NCBI GenBank assembly: GCA_045591315.1
Contig: JAZNSN010000071.1
Span: 1-15,628, forward strand
Direction of reading: 5' to 3'
From: HGM04593 sp045591315
Lineage (GTDB): Bacteria > Bacteroidota > Bacteroidia > Bacteroidales > Bacteroidaceae
Length of the DNA stretch: 15,628 bases
Within the stretch, counting starts at the first letter, position 1. Each line of letters opens with the position of its first letter. Under the pieces are notes generated by a model, which searched no databases, was not told where the DNA came from, and saw nothing but the letters and a program-made list of their open reading frames with translations. This document shows, piece by piece, positions 1 to 6,811 of the stretch. The translations under genes and the position numbers were made by a program.

Positions 1-35
1 CAGCACTGCAAACATAGTAAAGATGTGAGGGTGGC

Positions 36-51
36 TCCTACTTAAGTAGGA
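36..51. repeat. 16-bp palindrome, site 1 (exact)
   Basis: Exact TCCTACTTAAGTAGGA. It lies 16 bp upstream of the -35 box of P1, a place where an activator or operator site would be expected. Confidence 0.97.
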
Positions 52-67
52 CCCAACGAAAAAAAAC

Positions 68-96
68 TTGACAACAGCGTCGAATTGTGCTATGAT
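68..96 (+). promoter_or_regulatory. Strong sigma-A-type promoter P1
   Basis: TTGACA at 68-73, a 17-bp spacer and TATGAT at 91-96, with an extended -10 TGC at 88-90. An A-rich tract lies just upstream. The predicted transcription start is near 103, so the RNA would run into the segment between the two direct repeats and on towards the late operon. A palindrome centred at 43.5 would sit near -59.5. Confidence 0.85.
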
Positions 97-97
97 A

Positions 98-180
98 AAG
101 TCGGAGGCCAAGCGGTCTTAGGAAGACAAAATATCTCTCCAACTCCTTGGCTCACAGAACGACATGGCTAGATCCGACTT
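98..180 (+). ncRNA. Candidate structured RNA between the duplicated promoters
   Basis: This 83-nt unique segment lies exactly between the two direct repeats. Its first eight bases (98-105, AAGTCGGA) are the perfect reverse complement of its last eight (173-180). Inside, GCCAAG (107-112) pairs with CTTGGC (146-151) and GTCTT (115-119) with AAGAC (123-127). phi29 makes a packaging RNA (pRNA) from a strong promoter near one genome end, and this phage has a gp16-like ATPase, so a pRNA-like role is an inference. Against it, 83 nt is short, a start near 103 would leave out part of the closing helix, and the T-arm of a tRNA is missing. Confidence 0.35.
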
Positions 181-215
181 CAGCACTGCAAACATAGTAA
201 AGATGTGAGGGTGGC

Positions 216-231
216 TCCTACTTAAGTAGGA
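216..231. repeat. 16-bp palindrome, site 2 (exact)
   Basis: Exact copy, in the same position relative to P2 as site 1 is to P1. Confidence 0.97.
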
Positions 232-247
232 CCCAACGAAAAAAAAC

Positions 248-276
248 TTGACAACAGCGTCGAATTGTGCTATGAT
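248..276 (+). promoter_or_regulatory. Strong sigma-A-type promoter P2 for the late operon
   Basis: Duplicate of P1: TTGACA 248-253, 17-bp spacer, TATGAT 271-276 with extended -10. The predicted start is near 283, giving a leader of about 100 nt that contains four tandem palindromes before the portal gene. It is the nearest promoter for the rightward structural genes. Such a close match to consensus would be active without help, so late timing would need repression or control after initiation. Confidence 0.85.
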
Positions 277-293
277 ATAGACAATGAGTAAGC

Positions 294-363
294 TCCTACT
301 TAAGCATGAAATCCTACTTAAGTATGAACTCCTACTTAAGTATGAGGTCCTACTTAAGTAGGA
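294..363. repeat. Array of four palindromes at 18-bp period, sites 3-6
   Basis: Sites at 294-309, 312-327, 330-345 and 348-363 start exactly 18 bp apart with 2-nt spacers. The right arms are GCATGA, GTATGA, GTATGA and GTAGGA; all left arms are TCCTAC. The array lies in the predicted leader of the late transcript, just before the portal ribosome binding site at 367-374. It could bind a protein cooperatively or form tandem RNA hairpins. Confidence 0.95.
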
Positions 364-381
364 ACATAGGAGGTGATTAAT

Positions 382-1428
382 ATGGCAACCCCATCTCGAT
401 TCTATCGTCAATTCTTAACCGACATTGGCGTTGACCCTACCCAGTACGCTACCATTGACAAAGCAAAGGCCACTCGTGCCAACTTCTGGTCTCTCTTTAA
501 TAAAACCGCGCAAATGTTCGAGTACGACAACCTCCCCTACACCCTCCCGGCAATCGCGCTCGAACGCATTCTCCAGTTCACTGGCGGCGCGACAATCGTC
601 CGTATCAACAACGAACCCGTTGGTTACGGCCCCTCGTTCACCTCCTACTTAAGTAGGAATACCGAACCCGATAACGCTGACATCTCCCCTCCCCTCTATG
701 CTTTCCCCGTGAATTTCGCTGACGCGCCCGACCCGTATAACGAACCGTATAAAGTAATCGTTACGTCTCCGGGTTTCTCTCCAACCGTATCAGAAACTTA
801 CGAGATTAACAAAGACGCAGTTGTAATACGGTCCGATACCTACATGCGCGGGTTATCCCGCTTGCACTGGAAATACGCCGCCTTGCTCACGGAAGCGGAG
901 ATATCGCTACAGTCCACGCTCGTTACTCTCCGTGACCATATGACATTTGTAGTTCGTACCAACGCACAGAAAAAGGCAGTTGACCAATATCTACTTGACC
1001 TTGCCGATGGCAAATACGGTGCAATCATGTCCGCTGATTTAGGTTCCCCGTTAGAGCCTATTACGCATGACGGGCGTTCAAACGCGGTAGAGTTAGCAGT
1101 CAACGGCATTCAGGCTATCAAGTCTGCGTGGTATAACGAAATAGGGTTAAATCCCTCGTTCAGTCTCAAGCGCGAATACACTTCCGCTCAAGAGATTGAT
1201 ACCAATACGGACCTTTTGCTTCCGTCCATTGACGATATGTATGAAAACCGGAGAATCGGTGTAGAGCAAATCAACGCTCTCTTTGGTACTAACATTTCGG
1301 TACGCAAATCCTCCGCATGGGCAGTGAAGCAGAAGGAAACCGAATTAACCCTTGAGGCGCAAGAGAAGGAACAACAGGAAGGAGTGGAAGAGGATGTTCC
1401 TGCCGATGGACACGTCGATGGTGAATAA
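382..1428 (+). CDS. Portal / upper collar (head-tail connector) protein, phi29 gp10-like
   Basis: Predicted 348-aa portal protein forming the ring at the head-tail vertex through which DNA is packaged. The start at 382 is chosen because TAGGAGGTG (367-375) lies at the right distance; an upstream GTG at 373 falls inside that site. The C-terminal half has the gp10-like pattern: a helix-rich WKYAALLTEAEISLQ stretch, then KREYTSAQEIDTNTD and a segment with YENRRIGVEQINALFG. Length is close to the 309 aa of phi29 gp10. The C-terminus is acidic and Glu-rich. Residues 88-92 (SYLSR) are encoded by an in-frame genomic palindrome. It is the first gene of the late operon and overlaps the next gene. The assignment rests on recognised family pattern and gene order, not a search. 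Confidence 0.82.
   Translation: MATPSRFYRQFLTDIGVDPTQYATIDKAKATRANFWSLFNKTAQMFEYDNLPYTLPAIALERILQFTGGATIVRINNEPVGYGPSFTSYLSRNTEPDNADISPPLYAFPVNFADAPDPYNEPYKVIVTSPGFSPTVSETYEINKDAVVIRSDTYMRGLSRLHWKYAALLTEAEISLQSTLVTLRDHMTFVVRTNAQKKAVDQYLLDLADGKYGAIMSADLGSPLEPITHDGRSNAVELAVNGIQAIKSAWYNEIGLNPSFSLKREYTSAQEIDTNTDLLLPSIDDMYENRRIGVEQINALFGTNISVRKSSAWAVKQKETELTLEAQEKEQQEGVEEDVPADGHVDGE
643..658. repeat. Palindrome site 7 inside the portal gene (exact)
   Basis: Exact copy, in frame, read as Ser-Tyr-Leu-Ser-Arg at portal residues 88-92. This is the only frame of the consensus without a stop codon. Confidence 0.97.
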
Positions 1429-2524
1429 CGCTTGCTCCTACTTAAGTATGAGCAAAACCACATCCCTTCTCGACCTTATGCCCGAACCCACTACAGATAA
1501 CGGGATATTCACCTATCTTGCGGATTTTCCTTTTATCGAACCTGCTTATAATAATCCGGAATATCTATATAACCGTTCTGGGGATAAGGTTCCTTCCCCG
1601 CTTGTAACTCGTCTTGCTGACGGAGATACTTTAACGCAAGTATCTTTGCAGTCACTCGCTAACATTATCAAAATGCGGTTCCGGTTTAAATGGAATCGGT
1701 TGTGGGAAACATATACTGATTCTAATCCTTTATGGAATACTTTATCTATAACCGAATCGCAGACGGATAGTGGTGTTACTTCCGATACAACAACGGATAC
1801 CTCCTACTTAAGTAGGAGTTCGGCTGAGAGCAAATCACGTGACACAACGGATACCACAGTTCTTACTGGTGGCCATAGTGATACGTCAACTGCAAGCGAT
1901 ACCAGTACTTCTACTCGTACTGGGTCTATGCTGGAAGCCGAGGGCGGAAGTACAATAGAAGCGAAAACTACATCCGGTCAGACAGTTACAAATACACAGC
2001 ATTCTGGAACAATAGGTGATACAAAATCCTCTGGCGGGGAAACATCCCGTTGGGGTTTCAATTCTACTGTTCCAGTAAATGTTACAGCCGAAACTTCTGC
2101 TGATGGTAATCTCCGTACATTTGGTAATAGCGATGTCACAACTGATTCACCGAATGTTGGAGAGAACAAAATTACGGCGCACGGCAAGACCAATACAACG
2201 TCGTATAACAATATTCAAGACGGAGTTAATTCAAATACGGCTGGGACGACCAAGCGTGAATACAACAGCGAGACTTCGACAACTTCCCGTACAGGTTCGG
2301 ATACGACGACAAAATCCGATTCGGGGTCTACTAACCGGAATGCGACTAAATCCGGTACCTCCTACTTAAGTAGGAGCACGGAAACGTCAGGTTTCAATAT
2401 CCGTCATCTGTCTGATAAAACAGAGATTATCAAACTCTTGTTTACAGACCCGTCCTTTTCTGATTTCTGGGAGGTGATTTATTCCGATATCGATGATGTA
2501 TTAACATGCCCTATCTTTGTATGA
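1394..2524 (+). CDS. Lower collar / connector protein, phi29 gp11-like
   Basis: Predicted 376-aa lower-collar protein joining the portal to the tail. The N-terminal part (GIFTYLADFPFIEPAYNNPE) and C-terminus (DPSFSDFWEVIYSDIDDVL) look like the conserved ends of gp11-type proteins. The middle, about residues 125-330, is low-complexity and rich in Ser, Thr, Gly and Asp, with SYLSR palindrome translations at 137-141 and 323-327 bordering it. ATG 1394 is chosen because AAGGAG (1379-1384) precedes it by 9 nt; it overlaps the portal gene by 35 nt. The alternative start, ATG 1448 (MSKTTSLLD), lies inside palindrome site 8, has no ribosome binding site and would give 358 aa. Which start is used is uncertain. 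Confidence 0.75.
   Translation: MFLPMDTSMVNNACSYLSMSKTTSLLDLMPEPTTDNGIFTYLADFPFIEPAYNNPEYLYNRSGDKVPSPLVTRLADGDTLTQVSLQSLANIIKMRFRFKWNRLWETYTDSNPLWNTLSITESQTDSGVTSDTTTDTSYLSRSSAESKSRDTTDTTVLTGGHSDTSTASDTSTSTRTGSMLEAEGGSTIEAKTTSGQTVTNTQHSGTIGDTKSSGGETSRWGFNSTVPVNVTAETSADGNLRTFGNSDVTTDSPNVGENKITAHGKTNTTSYNNIQDGVNSNTAGTTKREYNSETSTTSRTGSDTTTKSDSGSTNRNATKSGTSYLSRSTETSGFNIRHLSDKTEIIKLLFTDPSFSDFWEVIYSDIDDVLTCPIFV
1436..1451. repeat. Palindrome site 8 (hybrid) carrying an ATG
   Basis: TCCTACTTAAGTATGA. The altered right arm creates ATG at 1448-1450, in frame with the lower collar gene. With the 1394 start it is read as Ser-Tyr-Leu-Ser-Met; with the 1448 start it supplies the start codon. Confidence 0.95.
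1802..1817. repeat. Palindrome site 9 inside the lower collar gene (exact)
   Basis: Exact copy, in frame (SYLSR), at the upstream edge of the Ser/Thr-rich region. Confidence 0.97.
2360..2375. repeat. Palindrome site 10 inside the lower collar gene (exact)
   Basis: Exact copy, in frame (SYLSR), at the downstream edge of the Ser/Thr-rich region. Confidence 0.97.
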
Positions 2525-2533
2525 GGTGGTATT

Positions 2534-2692
2534 ATGAAATGGCGTGTAACCTTTACTGATGGCAATTTTCTTGCTGACGCTATTTCAGCGTCTAATCACG
2601 AGTTAATTGCCGTTACTAATGATAGTAGTTATCGCATTCGCGTAATCCCGATTGAGAGCGTGACTTCTATCGTTCCCGTAACTCCTACTTAA
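2534..2692 (+). CDS. Small 52-aa protein of unknown function
   Basis: MKWRVTFTDGNFLADAISAS... 52 aa, preceded by GAGGTGG (2524-2530), which overlaps the lower-collar stop. The pattern suggests a small beta-rich protein with the closing segment RIRVIPIESVTSIVPV. The stop codon TAA (2690-2692) lies inside palindrome site 11 and the last two residues, Pro-Thr, are encoded by the palindrome. It sits between the lower collar and major capsid genes in the late operon. Function is not recognised; a small head or scaffold accessory is possible from position only. Confidence 0.7.
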   Translation: MKWRVTFTDGNFLADAISASNHELIAVTNDSSYRIRVIPIESVTSIVPVTPT

Positions 2693-2698
2693 GTATGA
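2683..2698. repeat. Palindrome site 11 (hybrid) supplying a stop codon
   Basis: TCCTACTTAAGTATGA. Its central TAA ends the 52-aa gene. It lies 14 nt before the capsid ATG. Confidence 0.95.
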
Positions 2699-2712
2699 AT
2701 TGAGGTGCTATA

Positions 2713-3861
2713 ATGAAAGTTGAAGACGCCAGCGTATTGATTAACAACGCCGCTAAAAACTTCTCTGGTTTGGAAGCGACGGTTAATCAGGACTTGTCCA
2801 ATATCGTCGATTTCGGGCGTTCCCTCGCGGATATGAATCCGTGGGGCACTGACGCTTTCTTTGGCAAGCTGGCCGACCAGTTCAATACCATTAAGTTCTG
2901 GTCTCGCCCTTATGTTTCGTTTGCTCCGTCCGTCTATGTTGAGTCGGAGCGTTTCGGCTCTATCCGCGCTATGTATCGGACGCCGTATCTTGATTCGGAA
3001 CCGTCTCCCGTCTACAATCTCCAACAAGGACAGTCGTATGACCAGTACGTGGTCAACAAACAGAAGGTAGACGTTCGTATGTGGAACGATAGATTCTCTT
3101 CTAAGGTGGAGACTATCACTCTTCCGCATGAGCAGATTGAATCGGCGTTCCGTTCTGCGCCAGAAATGATGTCGTTCATTGGCATGCTGGAAATGGCGCG
3201 TGATAACTCCCACCGTCGCGCATGGGACGAACTTATCATGTCTTTGTTCCAAGGCATTATCGGTATGGCCGTTAATGCCGGTGGAATGCAAGATATTAAA
3301 CTGTTAACAGAGTACAATGCTATGTCTGGGCAATCGCTTACCGCGCCAAACGCCTTATATAATGAGGGCTTTATCAGATACGCCATTTATCGTATGGGTG
3401 TCATCCGTGACCAGATGTCCCTCGTTACGGGCATGTTTAACACGTCCAATTATATGACTGCTACTGCGCCGGAACGTCAGCGCGTTGTTATGCTCTCTGA
3501 CTTTGCTCGTGCCGCCGGGGTATACCTCCATGATGCCCCGAATCAGTTTAATACGGGGAATTTAACGATTCCCAAAGCTGATATTGTACCCGCGTGGCAG
3601 GGCATGGGCACGACTGGTTCGTATACAGACCGCGCCGCTATCAATACTACGATTGTTATTAGCGGTAATGAGATTACGTCTACAGCTAATAACATTCTGG
3701 GTGTCGTGTACGACGAGTGGGCGTTGGGAGTGTCGGCGCAGAGGCATGAGGTTACAACGGCGTATAATGCCTTGGGGCATTATACGAACTACTTCGACCA
3801 GATGTTTGGCGGGTTCTTCGTGTCGCCGGACGAAAACGTCGTCGTATTCCGTATGGCGTAG
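2713..3861 (+). CDS. Major capsid protein, phi29 gp8-like
   Basis: 382-aa protein that should form the icosahedral head shell. GAGGTG (2702-2707) precedes ATG 2713. The middle stretch VNKQKVDVRMWNDRFSSKVE, followed by TLPHEQIESAFRSAPEMMSF and a helix with RRAWDELIMSLFQGIIG, is characteristic of capsid proteins from phi29-type phages. The C-terminus ends YFDQMFGGFFVSPDENVVVF. Length is somewhat shorter than phi29 gp8 (448 aa). No palindrome lies within the gene, unlike its neighbours upstream. No separate scaffolding gene was recognised next to it. Confidence 0.85.
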   Translation: MKVEDASVLINNAAKNFSGLEATVNQDLSNIVDFGRSLADMNPWGTDAFFGKLADQFNTIKFWSRPYVSFAPSVYVESERFGSIRAMYRTPYLDSEPSPVYNLQQGQSYDQYVVNKQKVDVRMWNDRFSSKVETITLPHEQIESAFRSAPEMMSFIGMLEMARDNSHRRAWDELIMSLFQGIIGMAVNAGGMQDIKLLTEYNAMSGQSLTAPNALYNEGFIRYAIYRMGVIRDQMSLVTGMFNTSNYMTATAPERQRVVMLSDFARAAGVYLHDAPNQFNTGNLTIPKADIVPAWQGMGTTGSYTDRAAINTTIVISGNEITSTANNILGVVYDEWALGVSAQRHEVTTAYNALGHYTNYFDQMFGGFFVSPDENVVVFRMA

Positions 3862-3862
3862 T

Positions 3863-3878
3863 TCCTACTTAAGTAGGA
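3863..3878. repeat. Palindrome site 12 (exact), right arm overlaps a ribosome binding site
   Basis: Exact copy just after the capsid stop. Its right arm continues into TAGGAGG (3874-3880), the ribosome binding site for the 24-aa gene at 3885. Confidence 0.97.
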
Positions 3879-3884
3879 GGCCGT

Positions 3885-3959
3885 ATGGTTATCTTTCTGC
3901 TTATGATTATTGGCGTAGTATGCGCTACGGATTTAGTTATAAGTCAGTTAGGTAAATAG
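3885..3959 (+). CDS. Tiny 24-aa single-membrane-segment peptide
   Basis: MVIFLLMIIGVVCATDLVIS... 24 aa with a hydrophobic N-terminal segment (residues 2-14). TAGGAGG (3874-3880) lies 4 nt before the ATG and is partly made by palindrome site 12. The start MVIFLLMIIGVV resembles MVIIFALIVIFAIG of the 36-aa gene at 4340, suggesting two related membrane peptides around the 85-aa gene. It is too short to be certain. Confidence 0.5.
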   Translation: MVIFLLMIIGVVCATDLVISQLGK

Positions 3960-3974
3960 GAAGGAGGTGAAAAT

Positions 3975-4232
3975 ATGGCATCTCTGAAGATGACGAATGT
4001 TATTGTCGATATGTCGATGTCTACCGTCAGCGAACTTTCTAATGTGTTCGACTATGATATCGAGAAGTCTCTTGAAGGTGCAACGGCTATCACGATTCAG
4101 AATATCAATTTGGCCGAAGTCTATTATCAGGCTGTGCCGGGTTGGTATGACCGCACGAATAAGCGTCTTTACGCCGCTAATATCTCCGAGCACTATTGGG
4201 CGGTTGATGGGGATAAACTGACGTACACGTAA
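3975..4232 (+). CDS. 85-aa protein of unknown function in the late operon
   Basis: MASLKMTNVIVDMSMSTVSE... 85 aa. A near-perfect ribosome binding site, AAGGAGGTGA (3960-3969), lies just before ATG 3975. The sequence alternates hydrophobic and polar residues (NVIVDMSMSTV, AITIQNINLAEVYY), which suggests beta strands; there is no membrane segment or signal peptide. Its place directly after the capsid gene and strong ribosome binding site suggest an abundant structural protein such as a head decoration or fibre subunit, but this is inference from context. Confidence 0.8.
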   Translation: MASLKMTNVIVDMSMSTVSELSNVFDYDIEKSLEGATAITIQNINLAEVYYQAVPGWYDRTNKRLYAANISEHYWAVDGDKLTYT

Positions 4233-4233
4233 T

Positions 4234-4249
4234 TCCTACTCAAGTAGGA
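4234..4249. repeat. Palindrome site 13 (TCAA-centre variant)
   Basis: TCCTACTCAAGTAGGA, one change from the consensus, two bases after the stop of the 85-aa gene. Confidence 0.95.
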
Positions 4250-4324
4250 GGTGGTGAAGTAGTTACTTAACCTGCAGTGAAACGACTACTTTTAAATGAA
4301 TGAGCGAACATTAACAGCCACCTT
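4248..4324 (+). other. Possible three-way-junction RNA element
   Basis: Between the 85-aa and 36-aa genes, AGGTGG (4249-4254) can pair with CCACCT (4318-4323), AAGTAGT (4257-4263) with ACTACTT (4285-4291), and AATG (4299-4302) with CATT (4309-4312). Together they form a closing helix with two arms. It could be a structured leader for the 36-aa gene or a packaging-RNA-like element. The pairing was found by eye and the third stem is short. Confidence 0.25.
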
Positions 4325-4339
4325 TATTGAGGAGATTCT

Positions 4340-4450
4340 ATGGTTATTATATTTGCGCTGATTGTTATATTCGCAATCGGTCAGATATTAGGCGGTATTG
4401 CACATACTGCTGATGATAGTTTTCCATGGGATGATTTTCGTCACATGTGA
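4340..4450 (+). CDS. 36-aa single-membrane-segment peptide
   Basis: MVIIFALIVIFAIGQILGGI... 36 aa: hydrophobic residues 2-21, then an acidic tail (ADDSFPWDD). GAGGAG (4329-4334) lies 5 nt before the ATG. The N-terminus resembles the 24-aa peptide at 3885. The N-terminal membrane helix and short charged tail fit a virion membrane peptide or a lysis accessory; no family is recognised. Confidence 0.6.
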   Translation: MVIIFALIVIFAIGQILGGIAHTADDSFPWDDFRHM

Positions 4451-4451
4451 T

Positions 4452-4467
4452 TCCTACTTAAGTAGGA
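4452..4467. repeat. Palindrome site 14 (exact)
   Basis: Exact copy directly after the stop of the 36-aa gene. The segment 4468-4507 before the next gene has no recognised feature. Confidence 0.97.
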
Positions 4468-4522
4468 GGACTAACCTTCCGGGTGAGAGGCAACGGGCGG
4501 GTATATGAAAGGAGGTTTTGTT

Positions 4523-5146
4523 ATGGGTTCAGTTTATACTATTCCCTATCTTAATTATAGCGGAATATCAATGCCCTCCGGAGCTTTTAAGATTGGTAAT
4601 TGGCTAGTACCTTCAAGTCCTGATGTGGTAAGAGAATTTGGGTATTGGACTACAACTAGTAGCCATACTGTTGTTGCCACATTTTATCAGGATAGTGATG
4701 GGAAAAAAATATACGGATTATTTAAATCTGAAGTCGCTGCTAGAATTTATCATGTATATATTGGTATGAATAGCGGCAATGATACTTTACAATATGTATC
4801 TTCAGTCGATTCGTATTATGCTCAACTTAATAGTACTGTAAGTTCGAATAATGGTACATTTGAGTGGTATATCGACATTTTCCCTGATTTTCAGTCGGCG
4901 TACAATGCTTTGTTTTATACGCCTAAACCATGGAAAATTGTCTATGAGGGCATAAATTGCTTTCTTAATGGCCCTGAAGAAGCGGATAATTTAGAGCAGG
5001 TATCTGTTGATATATCACTTAATTCGGGTATGTCATTATTGGAGCCGTCCCAAGGTAAGTCAATTTCAGTATATTATGACGGTGGTTATATTGATTTTGG
5101 TTATACCGAAAATCAAATAACATTTACTACGCCGTCAGATGAGTAG
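4523..5146 (+). CDS. 207-aa late protein, possible tail or adsorption component
   Basis: MGSVYTIPYLNYSGISMPSG... 207 aa. The start is 4523 because AAAGGAGG (4508-4515) lies 7 nt upstream; an in-frame ATG at 4505 overlaps that site. The protein is rich in Tyr, Ser, Gly and aromatic residues and appears beta-rich, with TFEWYIDIFPDFQSAYNALF in the middle. It has no membrane segment. From here to 7257 the DNA is more AT-rich than the head genes. Its place before the tail-knob genes suggests a tail or receptor-contact protein. No conserved family is recognised. Confidence 0.75.
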   Translation: MGSVYTIPYLNYSGISMPSGAFKIGNWLVPSSPDVVREFGYWTTTSSHTVVATFYQDSDGKKIYGLFKSEVAARIYHVYIGMNSGNDTLQYVSSVDSYYAQLNSTVSSNNGTFEWYIDIFPDFQSAYNALFYTPKPWKIVYEGINCFLNGPEEADNLEQVSVDISLNSGMSLLEPSQGKSISVYYDGGYIDFGYTENQITFTTPSDE

Positions 5147-5148
5147 TT

Positions 5149-5164
5149 TCCTACTTAAGTAGGA
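5149..5164. repeat. Palindrome site 15 (exact)
   Basis: Exact copy in the gap between the 207-aa and 540-aa genes. No further intact copy occurs until 7294. Confidence 0.97.
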
Positions 5165-5188
5165 AGTTGTAATGAAGAGGGTATTTAT

Positions 5189-6811
5189 ATGCCGTCATTT
5201 CTTAAAGATTATGGCGCGCCGTATGCCAATAACATCACTATATCAGATAATCAAACTGGTTTGCCTTTCACTGCAAACGCGGTAAAGTTACTGGATAATA
5301 GTAGTGATGAGGCCGTCTATTTTGCGTCTAATGCTGATGTCGGTTCTGTTCGTGTATTCTTTAATGCAACGTATATGGCATTTGTAGGGTTTATTAATCC
5401 TGATTTGTCTAACGTGCATACTCTTTTCGGATATACATGGAGAACAGGTGATAATACAGTATCACAGTGGGAACTTTATCCCACAACTTATCCATATCAA
5501 AATGGCGTTCTTCAATGGCGACGTACTGATATTGCTCCTACTAATTTAGGATTTGTATATCCTTTAATGTCATATACTTCACTTGAAACGTATATTGCGA
5601 GTGCATGGGCACAAACGGCACAAGGCGGCTCGGTGAATCCGTCTCCGGTGGTATCTGACAGTAGTATTGAGCAGAAGACTATAGTTGTTCGCGTTACTGC
5701 TATGCCTTCTGATACTAATGATGAAGGCGGCATAAGTGATTATGCTGGCGGTGATGGGACTTTCGATGATAATAGTGATAACGTTCCGTTGCCGAATATG
5801 CCTACCATTAGCGCGGCTAATTCCGGACTTATATCAATCTTTCGTCCTTCATTGAATGAACTTAAATCATTAGGTTCATATCTTTGGACTAATATCGGAG
5901 ATGTTCCTGATAATATTAAAAAGCTGTTTTCTAATCCTATGGATTATTTTATAGCTTTTCACATTGTTCCATGTTATCCGGATGTTGGAGAATCACGAAC
6001 AATAAAAATTGGTCTATGGGATACGACAATTTCCATGCCGCCTGTATTGTCGCAATGGCAAGAATTAGATTTCGGTAGTATTACAATACCTCTTTATTGG
6101 GGTTCCGCTCTCGATTATGCGCCGTATACTAAAATATCGATGTTTCTGCCTTTTATTGGTTCTGTTTCACTTAATACCGATGAGGTTATGAATCAGTCGA
6201 TTTCTCTTAAATATCGCGTTGACCTTGTTTCAGGTCAGTGTGTTGCATGTATTTTAGTAGGCAATGACGCGTTATATCAATTTACGGGTGAGTGCTCTAT
6301 ATCAGTACCGTTAACTGGAGCTGATTGGAGTAGAGTTTATCAGGCTATTGTCGGTGCCGGAGTATCTGTTGCTTCTGGTACCGCTATCGGTTTAACAAAT
6401 GCGGCTGTTGGCGCGGAATATTCTGCCGCCGCGACTACTGCTGGACAAATGGCGGCGTCAAATGCGGCTAATCGCGCTAATGCGATAGCAATGGCAAATA
6501 TTACTCACGGTATAACAAATGCTGTTAGTAATGTTATATCCGGTAAACAACAAATACAACATTCGGGTAGTATATCTGGTTCTGCCGGGTTGTTAGGAAA
6601 TAGAACACCTTATGTGTTAATTGAATATCCTAATCAATCTCTGCCGAAAGACTATAAGCATTTCATGGGATATCCTTCTAATGTTTATGCGCGTCTTTCA
6701 GAATTATCCGGTTATACTGTATGCGAGCAAGTTATCGCGCAAGGCATTCCTTGCACTGATAATGAGTTGGCCGAAATAATCGAGACGTTAAAAGGGGGAG
6801 TTTATCTATGA
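5189..6811 (+). CDS. Tail knob-like protein carrying the gp9-type C-terminal module
   Basis: 540 aa, preceded by a weak ribosome binding site (AGAGGG, 5176-5181). The N-terminal third resembles the beta-rich layout of the 207-aa protein. About residues 388-465 form an Ala/Gly/Ser-rich stretch (SGTAIGLTNAAVGAEYSA and onward). After that comes NRTPYVLIEYP, then HFMGYPSNVYARLSELSGYT and a last segment rich in Glu and Leu. This Gly/Ala segment, then PY.LIE.P, GYP and GYT, is the C-terminal pattern of phi29-type tail knob proteins. The usual N-terminal module of that protein is absent here and appears in the next gene. The stop overlaps that gene's start by ATGA. Confidence 0.72.
   Translation: MPSFLKDYGAPYANNITISDNQTGLPFTANAVKLLDNSSDEAVYFASNADVGSVRVFFNATYMAFVGFINPDLSNVHTLFGYTWRTGDNTVSQWELYPTTYPYQNGVLQWRRTDIAPTNLGFVYPLMSYTSLETYIASAWAQTAQGGSVNPSPVVSDSSIEQKTIVVRVTAMPSDTNDEGGISDYAGGDGTFDDNSDNVPLPNMPTISAANSGLISIFRPSLNELKSLGSYLWTNIGDVPDNIKKLFSNPMDYFIAFHIVPCYPDVGESRTIKIGLWDTTISMPPVLSQWQELDFGSITIPLYWGSALDYAPYTKISMFLPFIGSVSLNTDEVMNQSISLKYRVDLVSGQCVACILVGNDALYQFTGECSISVPLTGADWSRVYQAIVGAGVSVASGTAIGLTNAAVGAEYSAAATTAGQMAASNAANRANAIAMANITHGITNAVSNVISGKQQIQHSGSISGSAGLLGNRTPYVLIEYPNQSLPKDYKHFMGYPSNVYARLSELSGYTVCEQVIAQGIPCTDNELAEIIETLKGGVYL
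5536..5551. repeat. Degenerate palindrome-like sequence
   Basis: TCCTACTAATTTAGGA keeps both arm ends but has an altered centre. It is read as Pro-Thr-Asn-Leu-Gly, the frame in which an intact copy would give a stop codon. It could be a decayed copy or coincidence. Confidence 0.3.

Larger units (their letters stand above)
1..97. repeat. 97-bp direct repeat, copy 1 (promoter-bearing)
   Basis: Positions 1-97 are identical base for base to 181-277. The unit holds one 16-bp palindrome (36-51), an A-rich tract (59-66) and a complete sigma-A type promoter (68-96). Because copy 1 begins at the first base of the window, the repeat could extend further left than can be seen. Confidence 0.97.
181..277. 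repeat. 97-bp direct repeat, copy 2 (promoter-bearing)
   Basis: Exact second copy of positions 1-97; the two diverge at 98 versus 278. It places an identical promoter just upstream of the late operon. The perfect identity suggests a recent duplication, ongoing homogenisation or an assembly effect. Confidence 0.97.

Noticed and set aside
98..180. tRNA gene
   Set aside because: The closing stem looks like an acceptor stem, but there is no T-arm with a TTC-type loop and no proper anticodon arm.
164..208. 14-codon leader peptide starting ATGGCTAGA
   Set aside because: No ribosome binding site, and the second half is part of the direct repeat.
118..411. 97-aa minus-strand frame with several SYLSR repeats
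   Set aside because: It runs antisense across the late promoters and leader; the repeats are simply palindromes read in their open frame. No ribosome binding site or family similarity.
4296..4361. 21-codon frame overlapping the start of the 36-aa gene
   Set aside because: No ribosome binding site; the overlapping 36-aa gene has a clear one and a membrane-peptide pattern.
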